DNA of 64,000 nucleotides. Source: Plasmodium relictum (Eukaryota > Apicomplexa > Aconoidasida > Haemosporida > Plasmodiidae). The notes below the pieces were generated by a model. The model saw only the letters and a list, made by a program, of their open reading frames with translations. It was not told the origin of the DNA and searched no databases. The stretch is from assembly GCF_900005765.1 (NCBI RefSeq), contig NC_041691.1, forward strand, positions 868,001 through 932,000, given 5' to 3'. Made by a program: the position numbers and the translations under genes. This document shows positions 45,677-56,461 of the stretch, one piece after another. Each line of letters begins with the position of its first letter. The stretch's first letter is position 1.

Positions 45677-46600
45677 TTTATTATTATCATTTTTATATTA
45701 TCATTTTAAAATTCATTTTGTGTTAATTATTTTTATTTTCTTCTATTTTTCTATTTATTTTTTAATAATATTTTATTTCAAAATAAGTATATATATTTAT
45801 TTATATATTTAATAGCATTTTATTCCCCTATTAATATATATTATTTTATTCCTATATAAATTTATTTTTTAAATATATTTGAAAATAAGTAATTTTTGTA
45901 TATCATTTCTTTTATATATAATATTTAATCCAAATTATTCCTTAAATATAATAAAAAAAAAATTTTTTTTACTATATGTATTTTTTATAGTTAATAAATT
46001 CTTAAAAAATGAATTTTTTTTTTATTGAAATAAAAGATTGAATCTATTTTTTTTTATTCTATTATTTCAATTTTTTTTATTTTTCATATACTGTTACTTT
46101 TCATAATATTCAATAAGAAAAATAATATATAAATAAAATTCTATAAAAAATGAGATATTAATTTAAGATGATATTTAATTAAATGATATTAAAATATATA
46201 CACAAATGTATATATTCAACGTTTCAACAATTTATAATAAAAAAAGTCTTATATTTTAATTAAACAAAAAAACTTATTTTTAAAAATATAAGTATATATA
46301 TTTCTTTTTAATTTTAAATAAAGAATAATATGCTTATATAAGAATTCCAACTATTCTTAAAGAATTCTTTCTATTTTTATTACATATAGATTTTTTTATT
46401 TTTTTTTTTTTTTATTGAAATTTACTTTATGGCATACATTATTAAGATAATTGTGATATCATATATATATATTAATTTTTTTTTTTTTTCAGTAGAAATT
46501 TGATTTAATCATTTTGAAATATTATTTTGGGGTTTCTATTTTTGTATTTATTTTTGATATTTTTTTTTCTTTTATTCGTCATATTTATGAATAAAAAAAG
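45677..46600. other. Divergent intergenic region, apicoplast uL15 / archease
   Basis: About 920 bases of A/T DNA between divergent start codons, so presumably a shared or back-to-back promoter. T runs precede the archease start. No motif recognised. Confidence 0.5.
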
Positions 46601-47182
46601 ATGAGTAATTTTTCTGAAAAGGAAATTATTTCACTCCCCCAGAGAAATAGGAGAAAAATCGACAAAAGTTATTTAAGCGAAAGCGAAGTAGAGAAAGAAT
46701 ATGCAGAACAAAATATATCTGATAATGAAGAAAAATTAAATGAAAACGATTTCAAAAAAACATATAAATATGAATATCTTGATCATACAGCAGATGTTAT
46801 TTTACATAGTTACGGTAATAACTTAACAGAATGTTTTGAATCAGTATGCATTTCAATGTTTAATTATATGTGTAATTTAAACGATGTAAAATCAAAAATA
46901 AGAAGAAAAATAATTGTAAAAGGAGATAATTTAGATGATCTTCTCTTTAATTTCTTAACAGAGTTTCATTTCTTATATGGAAAAGAGTACTTTATATGTA
47001 AAAATATTGATATTATCAAATTTGATAAACAAAATTTCTTAATTGAAGCTATTGGATATGGTGATTTTTTTAATTCTTCTAAGCATGAATGTGGTACAGA
47101 AATTAAAGCTATAACTAAACATGAATTAAAAATAATTTCAAATAATGAAAATTACGAAATTTTTGTCTTAGTTGATATTTAA
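46601..47182 (+). CDS. Archease, cofactor of RtcB-type RNA ligase
   Basis: Single exon of 193 residues. The archease domain covers about 55-193: YEYLDHTADVILHSYG (DHTAD at 61-65 carries a metal-binding Asp), LTECFESVCISMFNYM, LLFNFLTEFHFLYG, GTEIKAITKHEL and the C-terminal LVDI, whose Asp completes the metal site. Archease activates the RtcB ligase that joins tRNA halves after intron removal and, in other eukaryotes, seals XBP1-type mRNA. The first 50 residues are a charged parasite-specific extension. Its partner enzyme is not in this window. The decayed SEN34-like stretch 3.5 kb away would act one step earlier in the same pathway. Confidence 0.93.
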   Translation: MSNFSEKEIISLPQRNRRKIDKSYLSESEVEKEYAEQNISDNEEKLNENDFKKTYKYEYLDHTADVILHSYGNNLTECFESVCISMFNYMCNLNDVKSKIRRKIIVKGDNLDDLLFNFLTEFHFLYGKEYFICKNIDIIKFDKQNFLIEAIGYGDFFNSSKHECGTEIKAITKHELKIISNNENYEIFVLVDI

Positions 47183-48590
47183 ATAGAAATATATAACAAA
47201 TTAAAAGGAATATTTTATGAATATAAATATTTGCTATTATAAATAATAAAAATGGATAAACAAAAAAAAAAAAAAAAAGAAAGAAAATATAATAAAATAT
47301 ATGAATACTTAGATGGATATAATTTTTAAAATTGTTAAAAATAATAATTCTTACTGTATAATACATCTTATGAAAATAATTATATATTTTAAATTTATTT
47401 CTCTAAATTCACATAAATAATTATTAAGGTATTTTAATATTTATTTATATCATTCTTTTTTTTGTATATTTATAAAATTAAATAGATATTTTCATAATTT
47501 ATTAAATAATATAATATTTAAAAATATTTATTTTGTATTTTGATTTTAATTTGAGTTTATTAAACATATTTTATATTCTGTATAATTAAGAATTATACTT
47601 GTGTTTTTTTTTTTTTTTTTGTCTTTTATGCTTTTTTTACTTCATTATTGCTAGTATATTTAACATACGAAAAATATAACTATAAAAAAATTAAAAATTA
47701 TATTTGTTTCATTTGAAGTAAATATTTTTTTGAAATTTTAAAATCTGCAAAATTTAAAAAGAAAAATAAATAAATAAACATAAACAAAATTTCCTTTTTT
47801 TTTTTTTTTTAATATCCTTATGTTTTTAATTTAATTGTTATTTTGTTTTATCTTCATTTTAATTGTAGCAATTCAACTAAAACATCTATCATTTGAATTT
47901 TTAATTAGTTTGAAATAAAACAAATGTAAGACTTAAAATATTTATTAAATGGAATATTTTAGATACGTAAAAAAAAGTCATAATATCTATTTTATTTAAA
48001 ATTTTATATCTATATTCAAAAGCTTTCCTCTTAACATTTCAAAATTCGAAATATTAATAGATTTACTAGAACCTATAAATACAAAATTTATTTTCATTCA
48101 ACTGATTTTACAACTATATATTTTTAATAATCTTTTTTTGTTATATATTTTAATATATATTTAAGTTACCTCTTAATCCTATATATATATTATTTTTTTT
48201 TTATGAAAAAGAGATATCGATAATTCTGATCTAAACACACATAAATCATAGCACATTCAAATCATAATCATAATTTAATATTTTTCTTTAAATATATTCC
48301 ATTATTATATAGATTCTTAAAAACTGTTAATTATAATTTAAAAAAAAAATATATATATATATATAACGTAAAAATAGAATATATTTTTGTGTAAAGTACA
48401 TAATAAAATTTTATTTTTTTAGTATTGATTACAATATTAAATAATTCATATACATGTATACATATAATTCATAATTTTTCACAATAAAAAAAAAAATAAA
48501 TAAAGTAAAATAAATGCTACTGTTTATTTAATATAATAAAAATTATTGAAATTTCCTTTTAAAAAATAAATGTAAAATGTAACAATAATA
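47183..48590. other. Intergenic region between archease and the pseudokinase-like gene
   Basis: About 1.4 kb of A/T DNA between two plus-strand genes, with T runs near 47606 and 47797. It carries the archease 3' UTR and the next promoter. No coding or RNA signal. Confidence 0.5.
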
Positions 48591-51500
48591 ATGGTTTTAA
48601 AAAAAAGTAAAAATAATAATAATAATAATAATATAAATAATATAGTTGACTTAAAAAAAAATTCAACTTTAGCTGATTCATTGAATACAAAAAATAAAAA
48701 GAAAAAAAGAAAATACCAAGAAAAATTACCTGATTTTTCATGTTTAAAAAAATTAATTTATGAACAAAAAAGAAAAGAAAATTCTTATAATTTATTTTCA
48801 TTCAATGATCCATCTATAAAAGAGAAGATCGATAAATTTAATAAAATAATTGAAAACAGACAAGAATATTCTAATATTGAAACAAATGAAGAGGATGAAA
48901 TAAGTAAAAACTTTTGTGAAACTTCAACATTTGGATATACTTTTATTGATAAAGTTTCTAATTTTGCAAATAAAGAAGATATAGAAGACTTAATACAGCA
49001 TGACGAGGAGGATGATGAAGAAGAAGAAAATGAAGAAGTCGAAGAAAATGAAGAAGTCGAAGAAAATGAAAAAGAAAAAAAAGAAGAATATAATAAAGGA
49101 GTAGAAAGAAATAAAGAAGGAAATCTTTTTAATAAAAAGGGTATCATGGACTTAAAAAAAAAAGATATTATTTTAGATCAATTAAAATTAAGGTTTGATG
49201 AATTTAAAATAGATACATTAACTATTCCTCAAAAGCCTGTTAATTTTATTGATGAAAATGGAAAGGAAAAAAAAAAATTGTTTATTTTTAATATAAATAA
49301 TAATAGTAATAAAAAAAAGAACGAAAAGAAAAGAATCCAGATAATATATGATGAACAAAAACCAGAAGAAAAAGAGGATATCGTTGCTCTTGTCAACAAA
49401 ATAAATGATCAGAAGGAATCCTATTTATATTTTGCTGTTAAAGATAATGAATTATTATTAAATAAAAATAATGACTATTTTAGTATAATGATGCACTATT
49501 TATGTGAGAGATCTAGTAATATAAATATTCAAATGCTATATTATCTAATTATGAAACCACCTAATATGGATATGTTATTGTATTTGATTTTAACTTATTA
49601 TAAGTTTAATTTTCTAGATATATTAGAACATTATGAAAATATTTGCATTAATAACATAGTTGAAAGCACTTTTGAAGAAATTTCCTTATATGATTACTAT
49701 TACTACTTTTTTCATATTCTTGAAATTTCTCATGAACAATATTATATGTCCTTAGAGCTATTTAATGGAATGAAGTTTTTATTAGACAAATATAACTTTT
49801 TTTTAAGCAGAATGCATAGGAATTCAATTTTCTCTAAAACTAAATTTGTTTTAGGTATGGGTGATATTCAAAATATTAAAAATATTTTTTTAAATACACA
49901 TCATAAAAAAGACCCACAAATTGAAAATAAAAAAATTGAAGAAAATAATAAAAATAATGAAGATAGTACAACAGATGGAAGTGAAAATGAAAATAAAAAA
50001 AATTTTTTGAATGACAAAAATAATAAAGATGAAGAAAATATTATAAATAGAAAAAATGGTGCTTTACAGTATATATTGAACACAAAACTAGATTTCATAA
50101 ATTATCAACAAAAGAATTTTTTTAATGAAACACATTGGGATGAAATAGAAAATTATTATCACTTAAATAATTTAGATAAGTTAGTATATTTTACAAAGGA
50201 TTTATATTATAAATTTACGAAAAAAAATATTTATATGAAACTAAATGAAATAACATGTGAACAAAAACACTTTGATAAAATACAAATTATTGAATATTGT
50301 AAAAAAAAAATTCCATCCTATAAAAAAAATGTTAAATTTATGAATTTTTTAGGGGTATATTCTCATTCTTTTATTTGGCAAATTTATTGTTTAGAATTAG
50401 AATTATTTTGCGTTTTAAAATTCAGACGCATCACTTTGGAATTTATTTCTCATAAAGGAAACTTTTATCAAGAAAAAGCAAATGAAAAAGAAAGAGAAAA
50501 TGAAAAAGAAAGAGAAAGAGAAAGAGAAAATAAAGAAAATGAAAAAGAAAAAGAGAGAGAAAGAGAAAATAAGAATGAAAAAGAAAGAGAAAACAAAAAT
50601 TACAATAAAAATCATAGAAAAGATAATAATTACTTTTCAAGATATGATGAAAATATTCTTAATTTAAAAGAAAACAATGACTGTGTTATTACTGAAGATA
50701 TAATAGAAATGTTATATAAAAAGAAAAAAGGAAAAAGTGAATTAAATGAAAAAAAAGAAGAAAGTTTTTATAATTTAAAAGATGTAGAAAATGAAATAAA
50801 TTATGCATTAACTGTTTTTAGCAATTGCGTTAAAGAAAAAAAGATACAAAATTTATTCTTTCCAATTTCAGTAGAGATAAATAAAAATTTAGTTGAAAAA
50901 ACGAAATATATTAATGGAACCCCTTTAAATGAATTTATATATAGTGAGTTTTTATCAGGAATTGACTTAAAATTACGAGTTTTTAAATTAAAATGTATAA
51001 TGGTAAAAATTATAAAACATATCTTAACATTTTTAAATTTTGATTTTCTTATTATTCTTAAATGTTCCAGAATATTTTTGAAAGAAGATAATCTACTTAT
51101 AAATGCAGGAATGCCTTTAGGTTTATTATCAAATAATACCCTATATTTTCTTTTAAATAATATTGATGAAACAATAGCAACAAAAACATATAGTAAAACT
51201 ATTTTTTATTACTTACCTCCAGAAATAATAAATAAACTAGATACGCATAATAAAGAACATATAAAGGAAAATAATAAAAAAGACGGAAACTTCATTTTTG
51301 AAGAAAAAAAATTTAATAATAATAATTGTTTTTTATTTGATGATAAAATTAAATTACAAAAAGCATATTCATATATGATTGGGAAAATATTTGAAGAAAC
51401 ATTAATTGATACTTTTACAGGAGACAAGTTCGATTATTTCAATTTTGATGAAGATGTTAAAAATTTTTTGTTATGTTGTCTTGAGGAAGACATAGAAAAA

Positions 51501-51758
51501 AGAGAACCTCTTGAAAATTTATTAAATCACAAATGCTTTTTTAACTGTTTTGATCTATATATAAATATTTATGATGATAAAATTAATTCATACAAAAATG
51601 ATAAAGAAAAGGCAATTCGGTTACGAGATTTAAACTATATAAATAATTTTGATTACAACATTTTTAGTATTCCACATGAACACTCATCGAGGCCCCCTTC
51701 TTTTTCTCGTTCAAAACCATCTACTGAATCTAGTCAATTCTCCACATCAAATACATAG
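48591..51758 (+). CDS. Conserved protein with a degenerate protein-kinase C-lobe (putative pseudokinase)
   Basis: Single exon of 1055 residues. The first 100 residues are Lys/Asn-rich, then an acidic Glu-Val-Asn repeat (about 140-165). Residues 280-400 form an ordered helical region (YLIMKPPNMDMLLYLILTYY) of unknown type. A Lys-Glu-Arg-rich, highly charged run covers about 625-665. From about 790 the pattern resembles a kinase C-lobe: a helix KCIMVKIIKHILTFL, then FLKEDNLLINAG where a catalytic loop would be, YYLPPEII like the APE motif, AYSYMIGKIFEETL like helix F, and FLLCCLEEDIEKREPLENLL with NHKCF, a good match to the final kinase helices. HRD and DFG are absent, so catalysis is unlikely. 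Similarity is by eye. The gene could be Plasmodium-specific. Confidence 0.75.
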   Translation: MVLKKSKNNNNNNNINNIVDLKKNSTLADSLNTKNKKKKRKYQEKLPDFSCLKKLIYEQKRKENSYNLFSFNDPSIKEKIDKFNKIIENRQEYSNIETNEEDEISKNFCETSTFGYTFIDKVSNFANKEDIEDLIQHDEEDDEEEENEEVEENEEVEENEKEKKEEYNKGVERNKEGNLFNKKGIMDLKKKDIILDQLKLRFDEFKIDTLTIPQKPVNFIDENGKEKKKLFIFNINNNSNKKKNEKKRIQIIYDEQKPEEKEDIVALVNKINDQKESYLYFAVKDNELLLNKNNDYFSIMMHYLCERSSNINIQMLYYLIMKPPNMDMLLYLILTYYKFNFLDILEHYENICINNIVESTFEEISLYDYYYYFFHILEISHEQYYMSLELFNGMKFLLDKYNFFLSRMHRNSIFSKTKFVLGMGDIQNIKNIFLNTHHKKDPQIENKKIEENNKNNEDSTTDGSENENKKNFLNDKNNKDEENIINRKNGALQYILNTKLDFINYQQKNFFNETHWDEIENYYHLNNLDKLVYFTKDLYYKFTKKNIYMKLNEITCEQKHFDKIQIIEYCKKKIPSYKKNVKFMNFLGVYSHSFIWQIYCLELELFCVLKFRRITLEFISHKGNFYQEKANEKERENEKERERERENKENEKEKERERENKNEKERENKNYNKNHRKDNNYFSRYDENILNLKENNDCVITEDIIEMLYKKKKGKSELNEKKEESFYNLKDVENEINYALTVFSNCVKEKKIQNLFFPISVEINKNLVEKTKYINGTPLNEFIYSEFLSGIDLKLRVFKLKCIMVKIIKHILTFLNFDFLIILKCSRIFLKEDNLLINAGMPLGLLSNNTLYFLLNNIDETIATKTYSKTIFYYLPPEIINKLDTHNKEHIKENNKKDGNFIFEEKKFNNNNCFLFDDKIKLQKAYSYMIGKIFEETLIDTFTGDKFDYFNFDEDVKNFLLCCLEEDIEKREPLENLLNHKCFFNCFDLYINIYDDKINSYKNDKEKAIRLRDLNYINNFDYNIFSIPHEHSSRPPSFSRSKPSTESSQFSTSNT
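49002..49090 (+). repeat. Acidic Glu-rich tandem repeat in the pseudokinase-like gene
   Basis: Codes for repeated NEEVEE units in an acidic run. The unit AATGAAGAAGTCGAAGAA appears twice in tandem at the DNA level. Confidence 0.75.
50463..50610 (+). repeat. Lys-Glu-Arg-rich low-complexity repeat
   Basis: Purine-only DNA coding repeated KERE/NEKE units. It sits as an insertion inside the C-terminal half of the protein, and its opposite strand is a long pyrimidine tract. Confidence 0.75.
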
Positions 51759-52086
51759 AATTATTTTTAATGTTTTAATCATGTATTATATATTTCATTA
51801 TATATTTAAATTTATAATACTATATAATATATTTAAAATTTTAAAACATATGATACCTTTATTTTATTTATTTATTTTATTTTATTTTTTTTTGTTTTTA
51901 ATTAAAATTGCAAGCGAAAATTTTGAAAACTAATGTTTTAAATTTACTTTTAATTTCAAAAGAATTATACTTTGAAAAAAGAAAAAAAGGAAGGAAAAAT
52001 TTAGTTTTAGGAAACAAAAAAAAAAAAATTTAAATTAAAAATAATAATAAAACATGTATTTAAAAATATAAAGATCTTCATAGAAT
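51759..52086. other. Convergent spacer
   Basis: About 330 bases between the ends of the pseudokinase-like and TBP-like genes; 3' UTR material only. Confidence 0.6.
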
Positions 52087-53491
52087 TTAATGTTGCGATT
52101 TACTTTTGATTAAATATGGTAATAATATATCTATACATTTTTGAAGATTTTCATAACTTTTTCCTCCTGTTAAAGTTATATTACCTGTTGAAAAAATACT
52201 AGCTGAAATGACATCAACTTTATTTTTTTCTTTTTCAGCAGTCTTTTTTATATTCCACCATGCATATTGACTATTATTTTCCTTAGAAAAAAGGAAAAGA
52301 AAAGAAAATATATAAAGTACAATATATAAATAAATATTAATTTTTTAATTAAAAAGAAAATATATAATAAAAATCATTACTTCGTTTTTTTCATCACAAT
52401 TTTTTTCATTCTCATTTATCAAAGCAATTTTTACTTTACAAGCTGGAAATACATTTGGATCATAATCCACCTGAAAAATAGTCGAATTTGAAAAAAAAAA
52501 AAATAAAATGAGTATATATTTAAATTTCTTTTGTAATTATAATTATCATACAATTATATATAAAAAATGAATATAATTCATAAAGTATTATATAAAATTT
52601 TTTTATGAAATATAGTTTAATATTTAAATATATATATATATATAATATTTTTTCAAAGTTTACACTTTTATAATATTGAGCAAACAATGGTAATACTATG
52701 GAGAATCCTATATTATATACAGCCAAAATATTTGTAATGGTTATTTTTTTTAATTTTATATTTTTAAAATTTAACTGCTTTAATTTTTTTTCAACTTTCT
52801 TCATAGCAATTTTACAAGCTTCTATTGAATTATTTCCTGTACATATTATTTTACCATTAGAAAATATAGAAACATTTATAATTAACTTTTTATTTACTAC
52901 ATTATTATTTTCAATGGAATATTCTACAATATCATTAGATTTATCATTTTTTGTATCTGAAATATCTTCATTTATGATACTATTAATATTTTCTGTTTCA
53001 TCAAAAGGAATATAATTATCATTCGAAATATTTTTATTATCTTTTATGTAATTTTTATTATTGTCTATTATTTTTTCACTAACTATTTCTTTTTTTTCCT
53101 CACTTTCTTCTTTTTCATTTTCTATATCATCATCTTTTTTCACTTTTTCATTTTTTATATCATCAAATTTTTTTTCATTTTTTTCTTTAATTTGTTTATA
53201 TTTTTCATCTTTTAATTTATACTTATCATCTCTTTCTTTTTTATTATTAATGTAATTTACATACTTGTTTACGGTTCTTAAACTAACAGGAACATCAATT
53301 CTCATGCATTTAAATTCTCTAGGATTATATATACAATTAGAAAAATATTTATATATACTATCTAAATTTAACGAAGAACACAGTATTGCATTCATAGAAA
53401 TGTTATGTACACTCATATTATGTTCATTTTTTATAAAAATATTATTTATTTCATTGTTATTTAATTTCGTTCTTTTAGAAGGATTACACAT
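52087..53491 (-). CDS. TATA-box-binding-protein-like factor (TLP), 3 exons
   Basis: Exons 53491-52664, 52470-52381 and 52281-52087 join in phase 0 to 370 residues. Two TBP-type repeats are visible. The first begins NISMNAILCSSLNLD, is interrupted by a long Lys/Glu/Asp/Asn insert (about 75-185), and resumes at LIINVSIFSNGKIICTGNNS. The second begins ITITNILAVYNIGFSIVLP, has YDPNVFPACKVKI where TBP has YEPELFPGLIYRM, and ends ISASIFSTGNITLTGGKSY. The repeated S.FS.GKI.CTG pattern is the TBP strand set. Many DNA-contacting positions differ from true TBP, so this is the divergent TBP-like protein rather than TBP. It should act in the nucleus in transcription initiation. Its gene is divergent from the cytochrome b5 gene. 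Confidence 0.88.
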
Positions 53492-54817
53492 TTTAAAAAA
53501 AAAATTTTTATTACCCTTTTATTTTTTATTTTTTACATAAAAATACTCAAAAAAAAAAACATTTGTAAAATATTTAAACAAATTGGATTATAAATTTTTT
53601 ATCTATTATATTTACGATTTTTATAAAGATTAATAACAAATTGAAAAAATAAAAACATTTAATATTATACAATTATGAAATTTTAATTAAATCTTAATGT
53701 CTTCACTTTTTTATAGTGGAAAAAAATAACAAATTAAAAAAAAAATATATATAAAATAAAATAAACAGGATATATATTTTCAATTTCTTAAATTCTTTTT
53801 AATAATACTAAACTATTATTATAATGGCATTTATTTTTTAATTCTATAATAAAATAAACTATATCAAGCATTTAAATCTTAACAAATATATTTAGTTATT
53901 TTGAACATATATTTTAAATAGTTAAACTATACTTTTTTTGTACATTGTATATATATAAGGAAATTTTGTATTTATTAATGAAAAATGGAAAAAGCAAAAA
54001 AAAAAAAAAAAAAAAATTAGAAAGGAATACACTCAAGAATATTCTAAACACCAAAAGTAAACCTCATCCTTTTAAAATATCTCATAAAAAAACAAAAAAT
54101 TTAATTAGTTTATATTATTAATATTTTTTCTATTTATGCTTAATAGTTATGGTGATGATATATATAATTTGTTGAATTAACATTTATGCTATTTTGTGGT
54201 TTTTAATTTTTTTTCTTTTTTTTTTTTTTATAGAAGTAGAAAATATGTAGTTATGCACTTAAATATTTTTTTTTTTTTATATGAATTATAATATTTTAAT
54301 ATGAACAAGGAAAAAACATTTTAAAAGAAATTAAATCATTTTTATTTAAAAATTCAATGTACTTACCTCTTTTTTTTTTTTTTTTAATATATCTAAAAAT
54401 ATTTTGCTAATATGCAAATAATTTAATATTTTACAACTAAACAAATGGAATCATTTAAAAAATTGATAATTTAGGAACACTTTTTTCTTTATATTTTGTA
54501 TAAAAATGAAAAAAGTTTTATATATATATATATACAAAGATAGAGAAAATAATGAATAAAGATAAGTACTCATAAAAATTTGTAATAAGTGTTCCATTTT
54601 TAAAGATAAATAAAAATAAGTTGAAAAAAAATAATAATTAAGATATAACATTTATATAGAAAATATGCTGATATAAAATTTGATAATTTGTATAATAAAA
54701 ATATATAATTCATTGTGTTTGTATTATATTTAAAATAAGTGTTCTAAAAAAAAAAAAAAAAAAAAAAGCTCAGTATAATTATTCAATATTTATACAATAT
54801 TAAGAATAATTTAAGAA
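53492..54817. other. Divergent intergenic region, TBP-like / cytochrome b5 protein
   Basis: About 1.3 kb of A/T DNA holding both promoters. It contains a poly-A run near 53999-54017 and another of about 22 A at 54747-54768, just upstream of the cytochrome b5 gene. No motif recognised. Confidence 0.5.
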
Positions 54818-55948
54818 ATGGAAGAGGATGAAGATGCAGAAGAAGCAGAAACAGAAAAGGGTACAAAGAAGTTAAAAGAAGAAATAAAAACTATCACAGA
54901 AGTAAAAGAAATAAAAAATATAGAAAATAAAGAGGGAGATGAAATAAAGAAGAGCACATCAAGTAAAAACGAAAAAAGAGAAATAGAAGGTGAAGAAAAA
55001 AAAAAGGAGAAAGAGAATGGGAATGATAATGAAGAAAAGGCAAAAAAAAGAGTAGAAGAAAAAAGGCATACAAAAGAAAATAAAATAGAAAATATAAATA
55101 TATTTAATGAAGAAAATAATCAATGTTATAATTACGAAACATTGAATAAATCTTTTATATCTCAGAATTCTAAGTTAGAAGAAAATAAAATTTGCGATGC
55201 ATGTAATCATTGTGATGATGCATGTTCTTCTATGTTATGCTACAATTGTAAAATAAAAAAAAAAAATATATACAAAAAATATAAAAGTTCAAAAAATAGT
55301 AACTTAAAAATATGTGAAAATAATATGAAAAAAATATTTTGGTTAAACAAAAAAATGCATGAAAGTATAATTTTCACTAGTCAAAAAAATGAGAAAAGAG
55401 ATAATGATAATAATGAAAACATAAAGAAAAACAAAGAAAAGACAAACAACAAAAAAAAGATAGATACCATAGATAAAAATCACGATATGCTAATTTCTAG
55501 TACTAAAGATAAAAATAATAATGATGAAGAAAAAGATAATTATAATATTTTAAAAAATATAATTAACAAAAATAAAAGTAGTATATATTCAGAAAGTGAT
55601 AGTGATAAAACAACGGAATATAACGTAACAAAATATAAACAATATTTTACTAAATGTGAAATTAAGAGACATTGTAAAATCAATGATTGTTGGGTAATAG
55701 CAAATGGATATGTATACGACGTAACAACAATTATGGAACATCACCCAGGTGGAATTAATTGTATTTTAAAAAAAGGTGGAGAAGATGCAACAGTTGATTA
55801 TCTTTTTCATTCAAAATATGCTCAAAAAAATTTTTGGGAACCCTTAAAAATTGGTAAAGTTGTCAAATGTAAAAAAGAAATTTTAGAAGAAAAGAAAAAA
55901 AAAAATCACAATTCATCAAAAAAAAGAAATTTATGTATTTTTATGTAA
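54818..55948 (+). CDS. Cytochrome b5-domain protein with Cys cluster and C-terminal CaaX box
   Basis: Single exon of 376 residues. The first 110 residues are a Lys/Glu-rich charged region. A cysteine cluster follows at residues 126, 129, 132, 136, 141 and 144 (CDACNHCDDACSSMLCYNC). After a second low-complexity stretch comes a cytochrome b5 heme-binding domain at about 276-350. HHPGG (308-312) supplies one axial His, and H331 in FHSKYA supplies the other. The protein ends in CIFM, a consensus CaaX box whose last Met favours farnesylation, preceded by a Lys/Arg-rich stretch. So it may be anchored to membranes by a lipid rather than by the hydrophobic tail of classical cytochrome b5. The redox partner is unknown. 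Heme binding is a strong family inference; prenylation and metal binding at the Cys cluster are predictions. Confidence 0.9.
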   Translation: MEEDEDAEEAETEKGTKKLKEEIKTITEVKEIKNIENKEGDEIKKSTSSKNEKREIEGEEKKKEKENGNDNEEKAKKRVEEKRHTKENKIENINIFNEENNQCYNYETLNKSFISQNSKLEENKICDACNHCDDACSSMLCYNCKIKKKNIYKKYKSSKNSNLKICENNMKKIFWLNKKMHESIIFTSQKNEKRDNDNNENIKKNKEKTNNKKKIDTIDKNHDMLISSTKDKNNNDEEKDNYNILKNIINKNKSSIYSESDSDKTTEYNVTKYKQYFTKCEIKRHCKINDCWVIANGYVYDVTTIMEHHPGGINCILKKGGEDATVDYLFHSKYAQKNFWEPLKIGKVVKCKKEILEEKKKKNHNSSKKRNLCIFM

Positions 55949-56461
55949 TATATATATATATATATTTTTAAATATTTTATAATATTACTCATATTATTTT
56001 ATACATTTATATAAATTGTTATTAATAATAAATTTACATTTGTTTTTAATACTAAATCGTATGCTTTATATATTTGTTATGATAGACATATATACTCTAT
56101 TTTTAATACTAAATTTATATATCATCTTATTTATTTCTAGTATAAATTATATATATTTAATTTTTCTATAATCTTTGAGCAAATATAATATATTTCAATT
56201 TCTTGTTTTTTAAGGTTTATTTGCTATGTATAATTTTAAGTGATACATATTAATTAAAATAAGCAAATTCTTTTGTTTTTAAAATATATATATATATATA
56301 TATATATGTATTTCTTCACTTTTATTTACTTTAAATTTTGTATATGTCGTATTTTATTTAATCTCACCTTGTTTATTTTATCTTATTTATATAGATATAT
56401 ACTTCATTTTATTTTATTTTTTTTTTTTTGTAATAAAATAAACTTTGTTATCATATTAAAA
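55949..56461. other. Convergent spacer
   Basis: About 510 bases of A/T DNA between the cytochrome b5 and release-factor stops, with a TA run at 56285-56306. The plus-strand open frame at 56273-56476 is compositional. Confidence 0.55.

Noticed and set aside
50415-50640. Minus-strand open frames rich in Phe/Ser/Leu
   Set aside because: Antisense of the Lys-Glu-Arg repeat of the pseudokinase-like gene.
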